Source: Blasia pusilla (lineage: Eukaryota; Marchantiophyta; Marchantiopsida; Blasiales). Taken from it: a DNA stretch of 64,000 bases. The translations under genes and the position numbers were made by a program. The stretch is taken from the NCBI GenBank assembly GCA_050084515.1, contig CM114272.1, positions 42,842,001 to 42,906,000 of the forward strand, given 5' to 3'. The notes beneath the pieces are model-generated. The model ran no database searches. It had not been told where the DNA came from and saw only the letters and a list, made by a program, of their open reading frames with translations. This document shows positions 10,137-20,110 of this stretch, piece by piece. The first letter of the stretch is position 1; every line of letters starts with the position of its first letter.

Positions 10137-11560
10137 CTTACGGGAGGTGAGAAACGATGCTTGACACAGTTCCTACTTGCTTATAGGAGTTGTTTTGCCT
10201 TTAGCATGAAGGAGTTGGGTGCTCTAGTTGGACCCAGTATACGGATTGATTTGGCTAGTGATACGCCAATCTTTCGTCGTCCCTACCGATATAATGATAT
10301 GGAGAGGGACCTGATTCAAAGTAGGACGTTGGACCTTTTGGAGGCTAGATTAGTGGAGTTGTCGCATGGAGAGTATGCATCAGCCACTATCATGCCTGCT
10401 GAAAAGGATATGCATGGCAACTACACGGATAGGCGGATGTATGGATATTACCGTCCTATAAATCGGCAAAAAAGGCCGATAGGTATGCCATGCCTACACT
10501 TGAGGAGATCTTTGATGTGGTGGGACAGGCAAATATTTTTAGTACTTTGGATCTTCGGGCATGATACCATCAATTGCCGATTCGGGAGAGTGACAAGGCC
10601 AAGACAGCTTTTTGGGGTGTCAACTCTCATGGCAAGGATTGTTTGTATCAGTGGAAATTCTTACCCTTTGGGTTAAAGAATGCACCTGCCGAGTTTCAAA
10701 GAGTGATGGATAGGATCCTAGCAGGGTTGGATTTTGTTCAGTGTTACATTGATGATATCTTGGTGTTTAGTAACACGGTAGAGGAGCATCAGATAGATTT
10801 GCAGATGGTGTTTGAGCGGTAGAAAGCTCATGGTCTACGTTTGCATCCAGGAAAGTGTAAGTTCTTCCATGAGGATGTTGAGTACTTGGGTCATGTGATC
10901 TATCCAGGTGGTTTGGGAGTTCAGAAAGCAAAGGTGGAGGCTATTGCACTTATTCCGCGTCCGGTAGATGTGAGTAGAGTTCGGGCATTCATGGGATTGG
11001 TGGAGTACTATCAGAGGTATGTGAAGGGATTTAGTGCTATGGCAAAGCCTTTGAACCAATTGCTGAAATCAGATCAAGCGTGGCACTGGGGAGATGATCA
11101 GGAGAGAGATTTTGTGGAGCTTAAGGCCCAGTTGGTGCCGGCGCCTATCTTGAGGAGACCTATCAGAGGGCGCCCATTTCAGTTACATACTGATTGGAGT
11201 AGGTTGGGACTTGGAGCGGTGTTGACACAACATGATGATGAGCACATGGAGTTTGTGGTGGCCTATGCAAGTCGTTCGAATAATGCAGTGGAGTCGCGCT
11301 ATAGTTCATATGAGGGAGAGTGCTTGGCAGTAGTGTGGGTTGTGGCACACTTTAGGTGTGACTTGTTTGGCACACAATTTACCCGTGTTACTGATCACCA
11401 GCCGCTCAAGTGGTTGATGGAGTCTCACAAGCTTACAGGGAAGCTTGCACTATGGGCTCTTATCTTACAGGAGTATGACTTCCAAGTGGTACATAGACCT
11501 GGAGTTTCCAACCTTGATGCTGATGGGTTGAGTAGGAACCCATGTACTAGCCAAGAGGAT
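10137..11560 (+). pseudogene. Reverse transcriptase and RNase H
   Basis: The RT N-terminus (IRIDLASDTPIFRRPYRYN) leads through the fingers to PTLEEIFDVVGQANIFSTLD, the palm motif KFLPFGLKNAPAEFQ and the active site CYIDDILVFS (YIDD codons 10745-10756). The connection and thumb run to VRAFMGLVEYYQRYV. RNase H follows with FQLHTDWSRLGLGAVL, YEGECLAVVWVVAHF, and TDHQPLKWLM. A frameshift in an A6 run near 10468-10473, a TGA at 10562 and a TAG at 10820 break the frame. The layout and residues are Ty3/gypsy type. Confidence 0.9.
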
Positions 11561-11799
11561 ACAATTGGGGCTAGATGGCATGGCGAGGTTGATGAGGAGA
11601 TGGTGCCAGGTTGGCATGCATCCGCCTTTTTATGTTGGTTAGGGGTGGACTCTAGTATGGAGGACCACATGATATCTTACTCTAGTCAGAGGGTAGATGG
11701 CCAGCCTTCAAATCCTAAGGTTGGAGATGGTGGTACGGATCAGCGTGATATTCATGATGATGCGTTGGTGTTGGAGTTCCTACGGACCAGTAGGGTGCC

Positions 11800-12763
11800 A
11801 GGCATAGTGAGTGCCAAGGAGCGAGACCGTGTTCTTCAACGTGCTAAGAGGTATCGATTGGAGGGAACACATATTCTTCGTGTGTGGGAGGATGGTAGAG
11901 TACGAGTAGTGCCGCATTTGGCTCAGAGAGAGCGCATTGTGCGACATGCCCATGAGGAGTTGGGACATTATGGGGTAAAGCGTACGTATAGCTTACTCCT
12001 TGGTAAGTATTGGTGGCGTGGCATGCATACTCAGGTGCAGCAGTTGGTGTCATGTTGTATGGTTTGTGACCGGGTGAGGGCATCATTCAATGCCCCTACA
12101 ATACAGTTACACCCCTTGCCTATTATGGGGTTGGGTTACCGTTGGAGTGTGGACTTTTCAGGACCGTTACCGTTGACTGTACGACATCATCGATATGTGT
12201 TGGTGATGGTGGAGCACTTCTCCAAGTGGATTGAGTTGGTGGCGTTACCTGACAAGGCAAGTGAGGGAATGGCGTATGCATTTCTTGATAGAGTGCTTAG
12301 TCATTTTGGTGCACCAGCTGAAGTGCTCACCGACCAGGGTACAGAGTTTCAGGGTGAGTTTCAAGTCTTGTGTGACAAGGCGTTGATTGATCATCGGACC
12401 ACGTCTCGAGATCATCCTGAGGGGGATGGTTTGGCTGAGCGTGTGGTTCAGACGGTGAAGAGGGCATTACGCAAGTATGGCCTACAGAAGGGACATCTTG
12501 GAGACTGGGATATTCAGTTGCTATGGTTAGCCATGGGGTATAGGTTCAGTCGCCAAGCATCCTTGGCTTCCTTCTCACCTTATTTTCTGTTATACAGCCG
12601 AGATCTAGACTTGCCTGCTGCAATTTGGTGGGAGTCTAGTGAGGTGGTGAACCTTGATGACCCAGAGATGTGGATGAGAGTGTGTTCTTAGCGGGCAGAG
12701 CTCTTTCGGAGAGTTATACCAACAGCCTTTGAGAATCTTGCCATTGCTCAACAGAAGGATACG
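11800..12763 (+). pseudogene. Integrase, zinc-binding and DDE core
   Basis: The HHCC zinc finger runs from VRHAHEELGHYGVKRTYSLL to CCMVCD. The catalytic core has Asp in WSVDFSGPLP (codon 12152), Asp in VLTDQGTEFQ (12332) and Glu in DGLAERVVQTVKRA (12437), the last two about 35 residues apart as in DDE integrases. A TAG at 12689 (VCS*RAELF) interrupts the frame before the C-terminal domain. Confidence 0.9.
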
Positions 12764-13189
12764 TTGCGGTATGCAACCATTCGCGGTGGAGGTTATCGAC
12801 CATCAATTCGTAGGTTCCATGTGGGGGACTATGTCTATTTGCAGCAGATTGCACCGACAACGTTGGATGTGACGGCAGACCGCACTATTTTACGAGTGCG
12901 CGAGGTGTTAGCTTCTGGAGTTCTCATGTTGGAGGGTCGTGATGGAGTTGTTTGTAAGGACCATATGCATAATTGTGAGCCATGTCATCTTCCAAATGTG
13001 GATGGTATTGTTGACCCAAGCTTAGCCATGATACGTGCTAGCTTAAGGTGCATGTTGTGTGGGTCTGCTAGTAACGCAGCCCGTATGTTGGTGTGTGATC
13101 GGTGTTCTAAGGGTTGGCACATGATGTGTTTAACTCCACGTATGGATGTTGTTCCTACAGGAAGGTGGGTTTGTCCTCGATGTACTTAG
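12764..13189 (+). CDS. Integrase C-terminal region plus PHD finger
   Basis: This open part continues the integrase frame: RRFHVGDYVYLQQ (SH3-like start), RTILRVREVLASGVLMLEGRDG and NCEPCHLP, as in the end of gypsy polyproteins. It then runs into a C4HC3 PHD finger (13051-13186): C-x2-C, CDRC, GWH-x2-C, then WVCPRC, with all eight metal ligands and the Trp before the seventh Cys. PHD fingers bind histone H3 tails, so it takes the place a chromodomain has in chromoviruses. The TAG at 13187 directly after the last zinc ligand is probably the natural stop. Confidence 0.85.
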   Translation: MRYATIRGGGYRPSIRRFHVGDYVYLQQIAPTTLDVTADRTILRVREVLASGVLMLEGRDGVVCKDHMHNCEPCHLPNVDGIVDPSLAMIRASLRCMLCGSASNAARMLVCDRCSKGWHMMCLTPRMDVVPTGRWVCPRCT

Positions 13190-13365
13190 GAGAGTATAAT
13201 GACTTGATCTTTGCATGATATGGATTATAGATATGGACCCTAACGATGGGGCAACCTAGCACCCGACCTTCTGATTCGTGCACCCAAGAAGGTGTATAGC
13301 ATATAGTAGATGTATAGGGCTACCTGGGAGTTAGAGGGACCTAACCGGATGTTAGGGGGGCGAGT
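13190..13365 (+). promoter_or_regulatory. 3' untranslated tail and polypurine tract
   Basis: TTAGGGGGGCGAG (13352-13364) adjoins the TG that opens the 3' LTR at 13366, as expected for the plus-strand primer. The preceding 160 bp contain no coding signal. Confidence 0.65.
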
Positions 13366-13839
13366 TGTGGTACACTTGTGTTTGTGGATGCTCTCGTCTA
13401 TGTTATGTATGTATGTGAGTATGGTATGTCAGCGATGTATGTTATATGACGATGTGGATTCGCACGACAGTTGTCATGACCATACGGATTATGTTGTAGA
13501 GTATAGTGTGCTAGTAGAGGCCATACCTTATGTAGGGCCGCAGTGTCTAGGTAGAGATGCGATTTCATACATAGGGTTGGGGGTTACTTAGTTGAGGGTG
13601 ACTTTTCCAGTAGGGCCCGCTCTTAGGTTGGAGGATATAGTGTGGAGTGCATCCAAAGAATAGTCAGTTCTTTGAGTTGAGCCTGTTGCGTTGGGATTTA
13701 GCCTTGGTAGTGAGTTGAGCTCTTGGCTATGGTGTTTCCCGCAAGCTTCGACCTAGATTCTCCCATCGTGGAGTGGGTTTGGCTCGATTGTATGTGATTC
13801 TATACGTGTTTTATGACAGTAGGTCTTTCACGGATTTCA
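13366..13839 (+). repeat. Full-length 3' LTR (474 bp)
   Basis: Starts TGTGGTACAC next to the polypurine tract and ends GGATTTCA, the same end that precedes the primer-binding site in the 5' LTR. It contains the TATA box (13634-13640) and the predicted RNA start (13663). Its positions 13472-13839 match the 5' LTR. Confidence 0.8.
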
Positions 13840-13945
13840 GTTGTGGTACACTTGTGTTTGTGGATGCTCTTGTCTATGTTATGTATGTATATGAGTATGG
13901 TATGTCAACGATGTATGTTGTATGACGATGTGGATTCGCACGACA
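13840..13945 (+). repeat. Second copy of LTR start, after the 3' LTR
   Basis: GT plus 104 bp match 13366-13469 with four differences, all transitions. The segment ends CGCACGACA, immediately followed by the target-site duplicate ATGT (13946-13949). Confidence 0.85.
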
Positions 13946-16900
13946 ATGTCGAGAGTGCGGTAAATCCTTACGAAGAGTTGAGGAATCGCAACGTGAGGGC
14001 TAGGAAGGCGAGAGAAGCACTTTTGTTTGGTGGGTTGAAAGACTTGTAAGCAACTAGACCTATATAGAGAAATTTTCCTTGATTGTGTTTGCCTAGTTGG
14101 ATTACTATTGGGGGCATGTTGTTTATATACTTGACCTCTATTACTTTAGGACGGACTTTACTTACAATAAACCTAATATAGTTGCTTGTATAATTGAAAG
14201 GTTCAACAAGCCGAGGGTTGTGAAGCCTCGCAAGTCCCTTCATGAATGTAATTCATGTCTTTTACCAAGGTGGAGTGTGTGGTTGGAAGCGAAAGGGAAT
14301 CTTCAATTACTGACATTTGAAGTTGCATGCAGCTAGGACACAAAATCAAAAGACCAAGATTACAAGCCAATATCGGATATGTCACACTATACATCAGATG
14401 ATGATGACAAGAATTGGCTAGAATATGGGAGGGTAAATTCATTTCATTTGAGTTATTTTGGCATTCCTTTATGCCACTGACATTCATTTGCCGAAGAGTT
14501 GATCTATACTCATTTGTTGGTTGCTTGTTGGCAGCCTACAACATTGGATCCAATGTCTTTTCCCCCAAGATATGAAGTTCCCCCTCACTCAACTATGCAG
14601 CCTTCAAATTCAAGAAAGGAATAGTTATACCACATGGAAGTTCCATGCTTGCTTAATTTTGTACAGTAGTTTATATAGAGTTCGATGATTGGCATTAAGT
14701 TTTTTAAAGTACACCCTAATAAGTTCATTCACAATTTCAGCCAATAGGGAAGCCTCCATCTATTTTACACGTTGGACAACAGCCATATCCCCCTCCATCA
14801 TGGTCAACAAACCAAATGCCATGGTGGCTTTCCACAATGATGCAAAATCCAATGGGTTACCAAAATCAGTTTCAACCTCAATGGCCTCCGGTTGGGCAGA
14901 CCTCCCAAAAACCACCATGGGTAAGTTTTCAATTGAGTTAGTTGTGATTGAGATTTCTTTCTGTGAGGGAGAGGACAATATTGAGTCAAATATGTATGTT
15001 TTCACTCATTCAAGGGAGGAGTACCATTCCCGCCGGCTCCGCCTCAACTAGTTCAAGGAAATGGAGTTGACAATGCAAATGTACACCGTAGTAGGACACA
15101 ATCATGTGCAACACCAAGCCCAAGCAAAGATGTTATCCCACCAACAATTGCATCAATAGGTATCCTTCCAAATAGATGAAACAAATAGTACAATTCCATA
15201 TTAGTTTTGCACATTTGTTGTCTTGCATCAATAACATAGTTTTTTCTCCACAAATCTAACACAAATGTGCATTTTTATTGGTTGGTTGGACTTCAAACAA
15301 GAGAAAGGAGGAGTTGTATGAAATGAGATTTATGGACACGTGATGTATCTGCTAGCAAGGAGCAGAATTTAAAGCCTCGCTGCGAGTTAATGCCGAATAG
15401 CCATCCATGTACCAAGGTTCCAAGTTATGAGCCTTGGTTGAATGATCTAAAGGTATGGGTGATGAGGTATCTTGACCTGTCATATGTAGAGATCAGTAGG
15501 AAAAATGCAATCAACATGGCAGCCGTACAAAACCACATCCTTGAGGCGTATAACTATGTAGGTACATCATCTCTATCCTTGGAGTTCATGAGAAGAAAAA
15601 TAGCACAATTGCTAAAAGTGAGGGTGCTAATGTCAAGAACTATTGGGTTAATCATGGAGCTCATCGAGAGGTCCCATGTCACCCTGACACAAATGAGGAG
15701 TCTTGGGGGCGATTGGTAGATTATTGGCTCTCAGAGGAGGGCAAATTGAAAGTAGAAAAGATGATTCGGGCAAGGTCCAAGGTTCAGAATTTCAATTACA
15801 ACAGCCGAGAAGGTCTAGATGGGCTTGATGTGAGTCACCTTGGCATATCCCCAAACTTCAGTCATATAATGCTCGTATCTAAGCTCTACAAATGCTTTTA
15901 TATTAGGGTGTACTCTTGTGTTATTCATCGGTAGTGTATAACCTTGATGAAAGTTGAGGATGTATTGGAGGTGTCTCAAGGTCGCTCCAAGGGTTCTACG
16001 GCCACTAGAACCGAAGGAGGGGAAGTTGAACCAACTCTGAAACAAGCAGGATTCACTCACGAGAGTTCACCAGTAATAAGACATTGCTTCTATTTAACTT
16101 TTTAATGGCCCTCCTTAGTTATGGTAAACATATATTTAACTCCCTTACATTTGCTCATATTTCAACTCTCGTTGGTTGTGTAGAGTTTTTCTTCCAGAGT
16201 TACAATTCAATTAGAGGAAGTGGAGAAGAAATGGGGTGGAGATTTGGATGATGTGAAGTCTCAAATGGAACGACAAAATCAAACACTCGCCTTGTTGATG
16301 GAGATGGTATCGGAATTGGCGCCAAAGGATGAAGTCATACAAAAATCAGCAAATATTCTTGGGCCTAACAAAGGATCTTCTCCATCAACTCAAGTTCTTG
16401 CACCGACAGAAGCACTTTTGGGTGAGGCCTAACAAATGGCTATAACAAATCTCATGAACTTTTGAATGCAAAATGTGAATTTAGGGATACTCTTGACAAG
16501 TTTACAATAGCGCTATAGCATATTGGTCTTATCTCATGAGACGATGTGTTTATTCTTTACTTCTATCTGGTTGGCATTTCTTGCTCAGTATTGACAACAT
16601 TTAACTTTTTTATATGGAACATTAGTAGACATAGACAAAGTTCATCCTCCAACTCATGAGGATACAAAGATCAATGTGAGTTTGAAGGAGAGGAGCTCAA
16701 ACCATAGTGAGGAGGATGCTACAACACAATCCACGCGTAAGGATGCAACCTTTTGATGTATGAAACCCACAATTCTAAATAACATTGTGGTCTAAGTTTA
16801 TGATGTATTCATCCTCACATCTTGCCTCACATCTGAGCCTTTTGTTTTTTTCAGTTGATCACATTTCTCATCCGGGTGAGACAGCTAGTTTGAAGTGAAG

Positions 16901-17710
16901 GACTTCATCTGATACAGTGGAAAATGAAAACACACCAAGTAAGTGTAAGGATTGGGCTCCTATCCCTCATATTGCTATTCATTACATTTATGGTTGTTGA
17001 AAGTGTCCATGCTCTGATATTGGATGAATTTTCTGTACTAATAGTGCGTGCAAAATTATGGTTGTCTATAGATCATCGAAGCGTGGACATCAAGATGATC
17101 TCCTCTCCCAAGAAGCATAGGAAGTCTAAGTTCCATTTTGATGTACCATGTGAACAAGAGAGCGACACAAGGTCTGGATAAGCTAAGAGACAAACAAAGG
17201 TACAATCTCCAATCTTTGTTGTTTGATTGCAACCCCACTTTATGGAATGACTGATGGAGATTTTTGTGGCCAATTATTTGATCGTGTAGGAAATGTGGCA
17301 TTTTTGCTTCATCTAACATCATGGGGTTGGTTCTTCAAGAAGGTAAATTATGGCTTCTCGTTTCATGCAGAGAATAATAACTTTGGTAGAGTTCTTAGTA
17401 TTAACTATCGGATTTGTTTATGTGGTCCTTGTAGCTACGACGTGGGGATCGGGTTTTGCTCACCAAACCAAAGCTGAGTAGGATGGTGTTGGGCTCAAGA
17501 GTTATCACAGGGTCTGGAGGCAAAGCAACCTTCCATGGGAAGGATATCAATCTGGGGATGGTACGGGTGGATCTGATTGAGGTTATGGATCCTACACATA
17601 AGTTATGGGTACCAAATTTGGAAGACACTCCACCACAACTCACTTTTGTTGATGCATTGGGGTCGAGCCTGATCTGGCCTGAAATTAATATGAGGAAGAT
17701 GATGCAATAG
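13946..17710 (+). pseudogene. TNPA-like CACTA gene, right half (Transposase_24 and DUF8039-like)
   Basis: A spliced plus-strand gene downstream of the insertion. Visible exons: 13950-14049 (NPYEELRNRNVRARKAREAL, as at the start of plant Transposase_24 proteins); about 14535-14623; 14741-14920 (Pro/Gln/Trp-rich, TTTCAG before and GTAAGT after); 15015-15159 (AG/GT flanks); about 15346-15828 with the Transposase_24-like block (NYWVNHGAHREVPCHPDTNE, then LVDYWLSEEGKLKVEKM); 15954-16070; 16183-16432 (a coiled-coil-like helix, VKSQMERQNQTLALLMEM); and about 17480-17710 (HGKDINLGMVRVDLIEVMDP, like the DUF8039 ending of such genes). A frameshift near 15612 breaks the core. TNPA-type proteins bind the subterminal motifs of their element. 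The family calls rest on motif memory. Confidence 0.65.
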
Positions 17711-18239
17711 GCATAGAAACTCTGAATCCTATTTCTAGTAATGATTCTTGATTTTGGTATGCTTCAAACATTGACTAAGTACTTCAAATTTTCTTTGATC
17801 ACAAGCTGCGATTTGTTCTATTTCTATGGGATATTTAGAAGTAAACAAAATCTTCCATATAATTTACTATGCTTCAAATTATGCGGCTGTGTATTCAAAA
17901 TTTGTGAGTGAGAGATCTGGATAGTCCGACATCAGAAGCTCATGTAATTTATTCATTATTTAGATACGTGTTCTTTTAATTCCATGTGTGTTGCTGAACA
18001 TAGATGCTCTGAATGGCTAACACCAACTATTTGTTTGTGTTGTTCAACAAACTATTTGCTATGTTACAATTTCTTAGACAGTTCTGGTCTTATGTTGCAG
18101 TCATCTAGGATTTCTTGTTTTAGTACTTAAACCTTTAAGGCGAAATCCTAAATCTTTTTTTTTTTATGTTAACAACCAACTCCTGCATGTAGGAATCTTG
18201 CTACATATATAGCTTCATAAGTATTTGTGGCTTCATGCA
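17711..18239. other. CACTA 3' non-coding sequence
   Basis: AT-rich, with no gene seen. It contains a T-rich run near 18160. Confidence 0.4.
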
Positions 18240-19194
18240 TTAACCACATTTAGAATAACCTCCACGTCCATGAAATTCATGACTACCTTGATAATGAAAT
18301 AATGACACAACAAGTCATATCCCACAACTAAATTAGTCAAAAAATGAATAATAGTCACGATCGTATTGCTCCATTCATCATTAAAAAATGACTCTCCTAG
18401 TCATCCAAATTCCAAAACCAACAAGTTTAGACTCATAAGAGAGTGCAAAAATGAGTATTCTAGTCGTTCATTCCAAATTAAAACTGATCTAGTCACTTAC
18501 ATGCTACACATGGCAACTCATCTAGTCAAATGTGTACTTAACACAATTACTCAATTAGTCATTGAAAAATGTAAAATGCGATCATCCAACTCGACAAGTC
18601 ATTCATGGTAATTGACAAATGACTCCCCAGTCATTGGTAGTTGTTACATCAGTACTCATATAGTAATTGTGCGCCATTAACAACTATGTGACTTGGAATG
18701 TTAGGAATGACTAGCGTAGTCATATTTCGTAGTAATAATAGGTTAGGTCTGTACACATGTACAGACCTAGATTTGCCACGTGGTCTGCCATTTTCCGCAC
18801 CAATGACTAAACAAGTTCTCTTGCAATGACACCGTGTCATAAAAAAATGACTAGACTAAGTTATTTATCTTGTAGCACACATACCCTACCTCACTATCAA
18901 TTCTCATGCTGACATGTCATGTTATCTTATCGACGTGTTATATGCACGGCTTGATGTGTCATGTCCATGTCATGTCCTGAGGTGTCATCTTCACACATCA
19001 TTGATGTGAGAATGGCAGTCATATGTACATGACTAGGTAGTCGACAGTTCCACGTCAACAAACCAACCTAGTCATGCTAGTCATTGCACGATTAATGAGT
19101 GGGCTTTTGTGACTAGAAGAGTAACTAGTCATTCTTAGTCATGGAATTGGATATATGATTCATGTGAGTCATTAAACCTAATCATAAAACCAAG
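18240..19194. repeat. CACTA subterminal motif array (TAGTCAT/ATGACTA)
   Basis: Roughly 25 copies of TAGTCA(T) or its complement occur in about 900 bp, in both orientations, for example near 18352, 18388, 18556, 18707, 18846, 19012, 19065 and 19108-19150. Dense inverted and direct short motifs next to the terminus are the arrangement to which TNPA-type proteins bind in En/Spm. An imperfect 26-nt palindrome (TAGGTCTGTACA arms) sits at 18744-18769. Confidence 0.65.
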
Positions 19195-19208
19195 TATTTC
19201 TTCTAGTG
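19195..19208 (-). repeat. CACTA terminal repeat end
   Basis: The minus strand reads CACTAGAAGAAATA inward from 19208. The gypsy remnant resumes at 19209, where coding homology starts abruptly, which fixes the boundary independently. Confidence 0.65.
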
Positions 19209-20060
19209 TTGCTCAATCTGTATCCCATCGTCAACCATGGTAATTGGAGGTCTCAATCTCCTAGGTGACCTCTCTGCAAGCCATACTTGCGTAATCCTCT
19301 CTTCATTGTGTACACAACCCTCTCTACTAGTCCATCCTCCTCAAGATGATCTCCCGAAGTGGTGCGGTGGTCGATCAGCGCCTAATCACACAAGGCCTAA
19401 AACTCCCCATGAAACTTTGTACCCTAGTCTGTCAACACCTCAGCTGATGCATCATAATGACTCAACACTCGATCTAGGAAGGCATATGCTACTCCCTCAC
19501 TCACTTTGTCAGGCAATGCAACCAACCCTATCCACTTTGAGAAGTGCTCGACCATCACCAACACATAACGACTACGGTGCTCCATCAAAGGTAAAGGTCC
19601 CCCAAAATCCAAAATCCATCTATAACCTAAACCCATGATCGAAAGTGGATGCAACTATGGAGTCGGAGAACTGAATGATGCTTGGACTTGATCATACACC
19701 ATGCATCTAGCAACAAACTGCTGAATGTTAGTCTGCATGCCTCGCCACCAATACTGTATCTGGAGCAAGTTGTACGCCCGCTTTACTCTAAAATGACCTA
19801 ACTCCTCGTGGGCATGATGCACCAAACGTGCTCCTTGAATGCATATGAAGCGGGAAAACTCACAAACATGGGGAAGGCTGCCCGTGGCATGCCAATCCTA
19901 TTGATCATAATCAACGAAGGTCAATCATCGTGTTGTACTACCTATGAACTACAACTTGGATCCAGAATAGAATCCACAACAAATCAGAGGGGCGCTCCAC
20001 TCTCGCATATGCCCTTCGTAAAACCTCATGTGGCACCAAGTTGGTGTGGAAAACTGTTAA
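19209..20060 (-). pseudogene. Second methyltransferase-gypsy copy, internally deleted
   Basis: From about 20060 downward the minus strand encodes TNLVPHEVLRRAYARVE and MFVSFPASYAFKE in shifted frames. These match TNLLPREVLRRAYDAVQ and TFVSFPSSHAYRE in the methyltransferase of the main element. Near 19830 it switches directly to integrase: HHAHEELGHFRVKRAYNLLQ, then LHPLSIMGLGYRWILDFGG, VMVEHFSKWIGLVALPDK and AEVLTDQGT. About 2.3 kb holding RT and RNase H is therefore missing. It ends at 19209, where the CACTA element inserted. Several frameshifts and stops are present. Confidence 0.8.
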
Positions 20061-20085
20061 ACAAGCACAACTGGTAGAAAACGGC

Positions 20086-20110
20086 TCACACACACACACA
20101 CACACACACC
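20086..20110. repeat. (CA)n microsatellite
   Basis: A pure CA run of about 12 units between the gypsy remnant and the copia 3' end. Confidence 0.9.

Larger units (their letters stand above)
4132..13945 (+). mobile_element. Ty3/gypsy retrotransposon with DNA methyltransferase and PHD finger
   Basis: A 9,814-bp element on the plus strand. In order: a partial 5' LTR (4132-4499), a self-complementary primer-binding site (4500-4513), a long leader with a 5S-like segment, gag with two CCHC knuckles, protease, C5 cytosine methyltransferase, reverse transcriptase, RNase H, integrase, PHD finger, polypurine tract (13352-13364), a full 3' LTR (13366-13839) and a further 106 bp of LTR start (13840-13945). 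RT before integrase places it in Ty3/gypsy. The polyprotein now carries about 13 in-frame stops and at least three frameshifts, so this copy is dead. LTR copies differ at 12 of 368 positions (about 3%). It sits inside the TNPA-like exon of a CACTA element. Confidence 0.9.
2640..19208 (+). mobile_element. CACTA (En/Spm) element, right-hand part
   Basis: Four signals on the plus strand agree: a DUF4216-type transposase tail (2796-3581), a spliced TNPA-like gene with Transposase_24-type and DUF8039-type regions (about 3944-17710), a subterminal zone of short repeated motifs in both orientations (18240-19190), and a terminus TATTTCTTCTAGTG at 19195-19208, whose complement begins CACTAGAAGAAATA. 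CACTA termini commonly start CACTA followed by an A-rich stretch. The left terminus and most of the main transposase are not recognised in the window. The element is interrupted by the gypsy retrotransposon at 4132-13945 and itself interrupts a gypsy remnant at 19209. Confidence 0.75.

Noticed and set aside
6543-12691. TAG reassigned to glutamine (altered genetic code)
   Set aside because: Frameshifts and other stops also occur in the element. TAG for CAG is explained by deamination, and the gamma-glutamyltransferase gene uses TAG as its stop.
4132-13945. The extra 106 bp after the 3' LTR as a nested insertion into an older LTR
   Set aside because: A nested insertion would leave the LTR start on the left and its end on the right. 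The observed order is the reverse.
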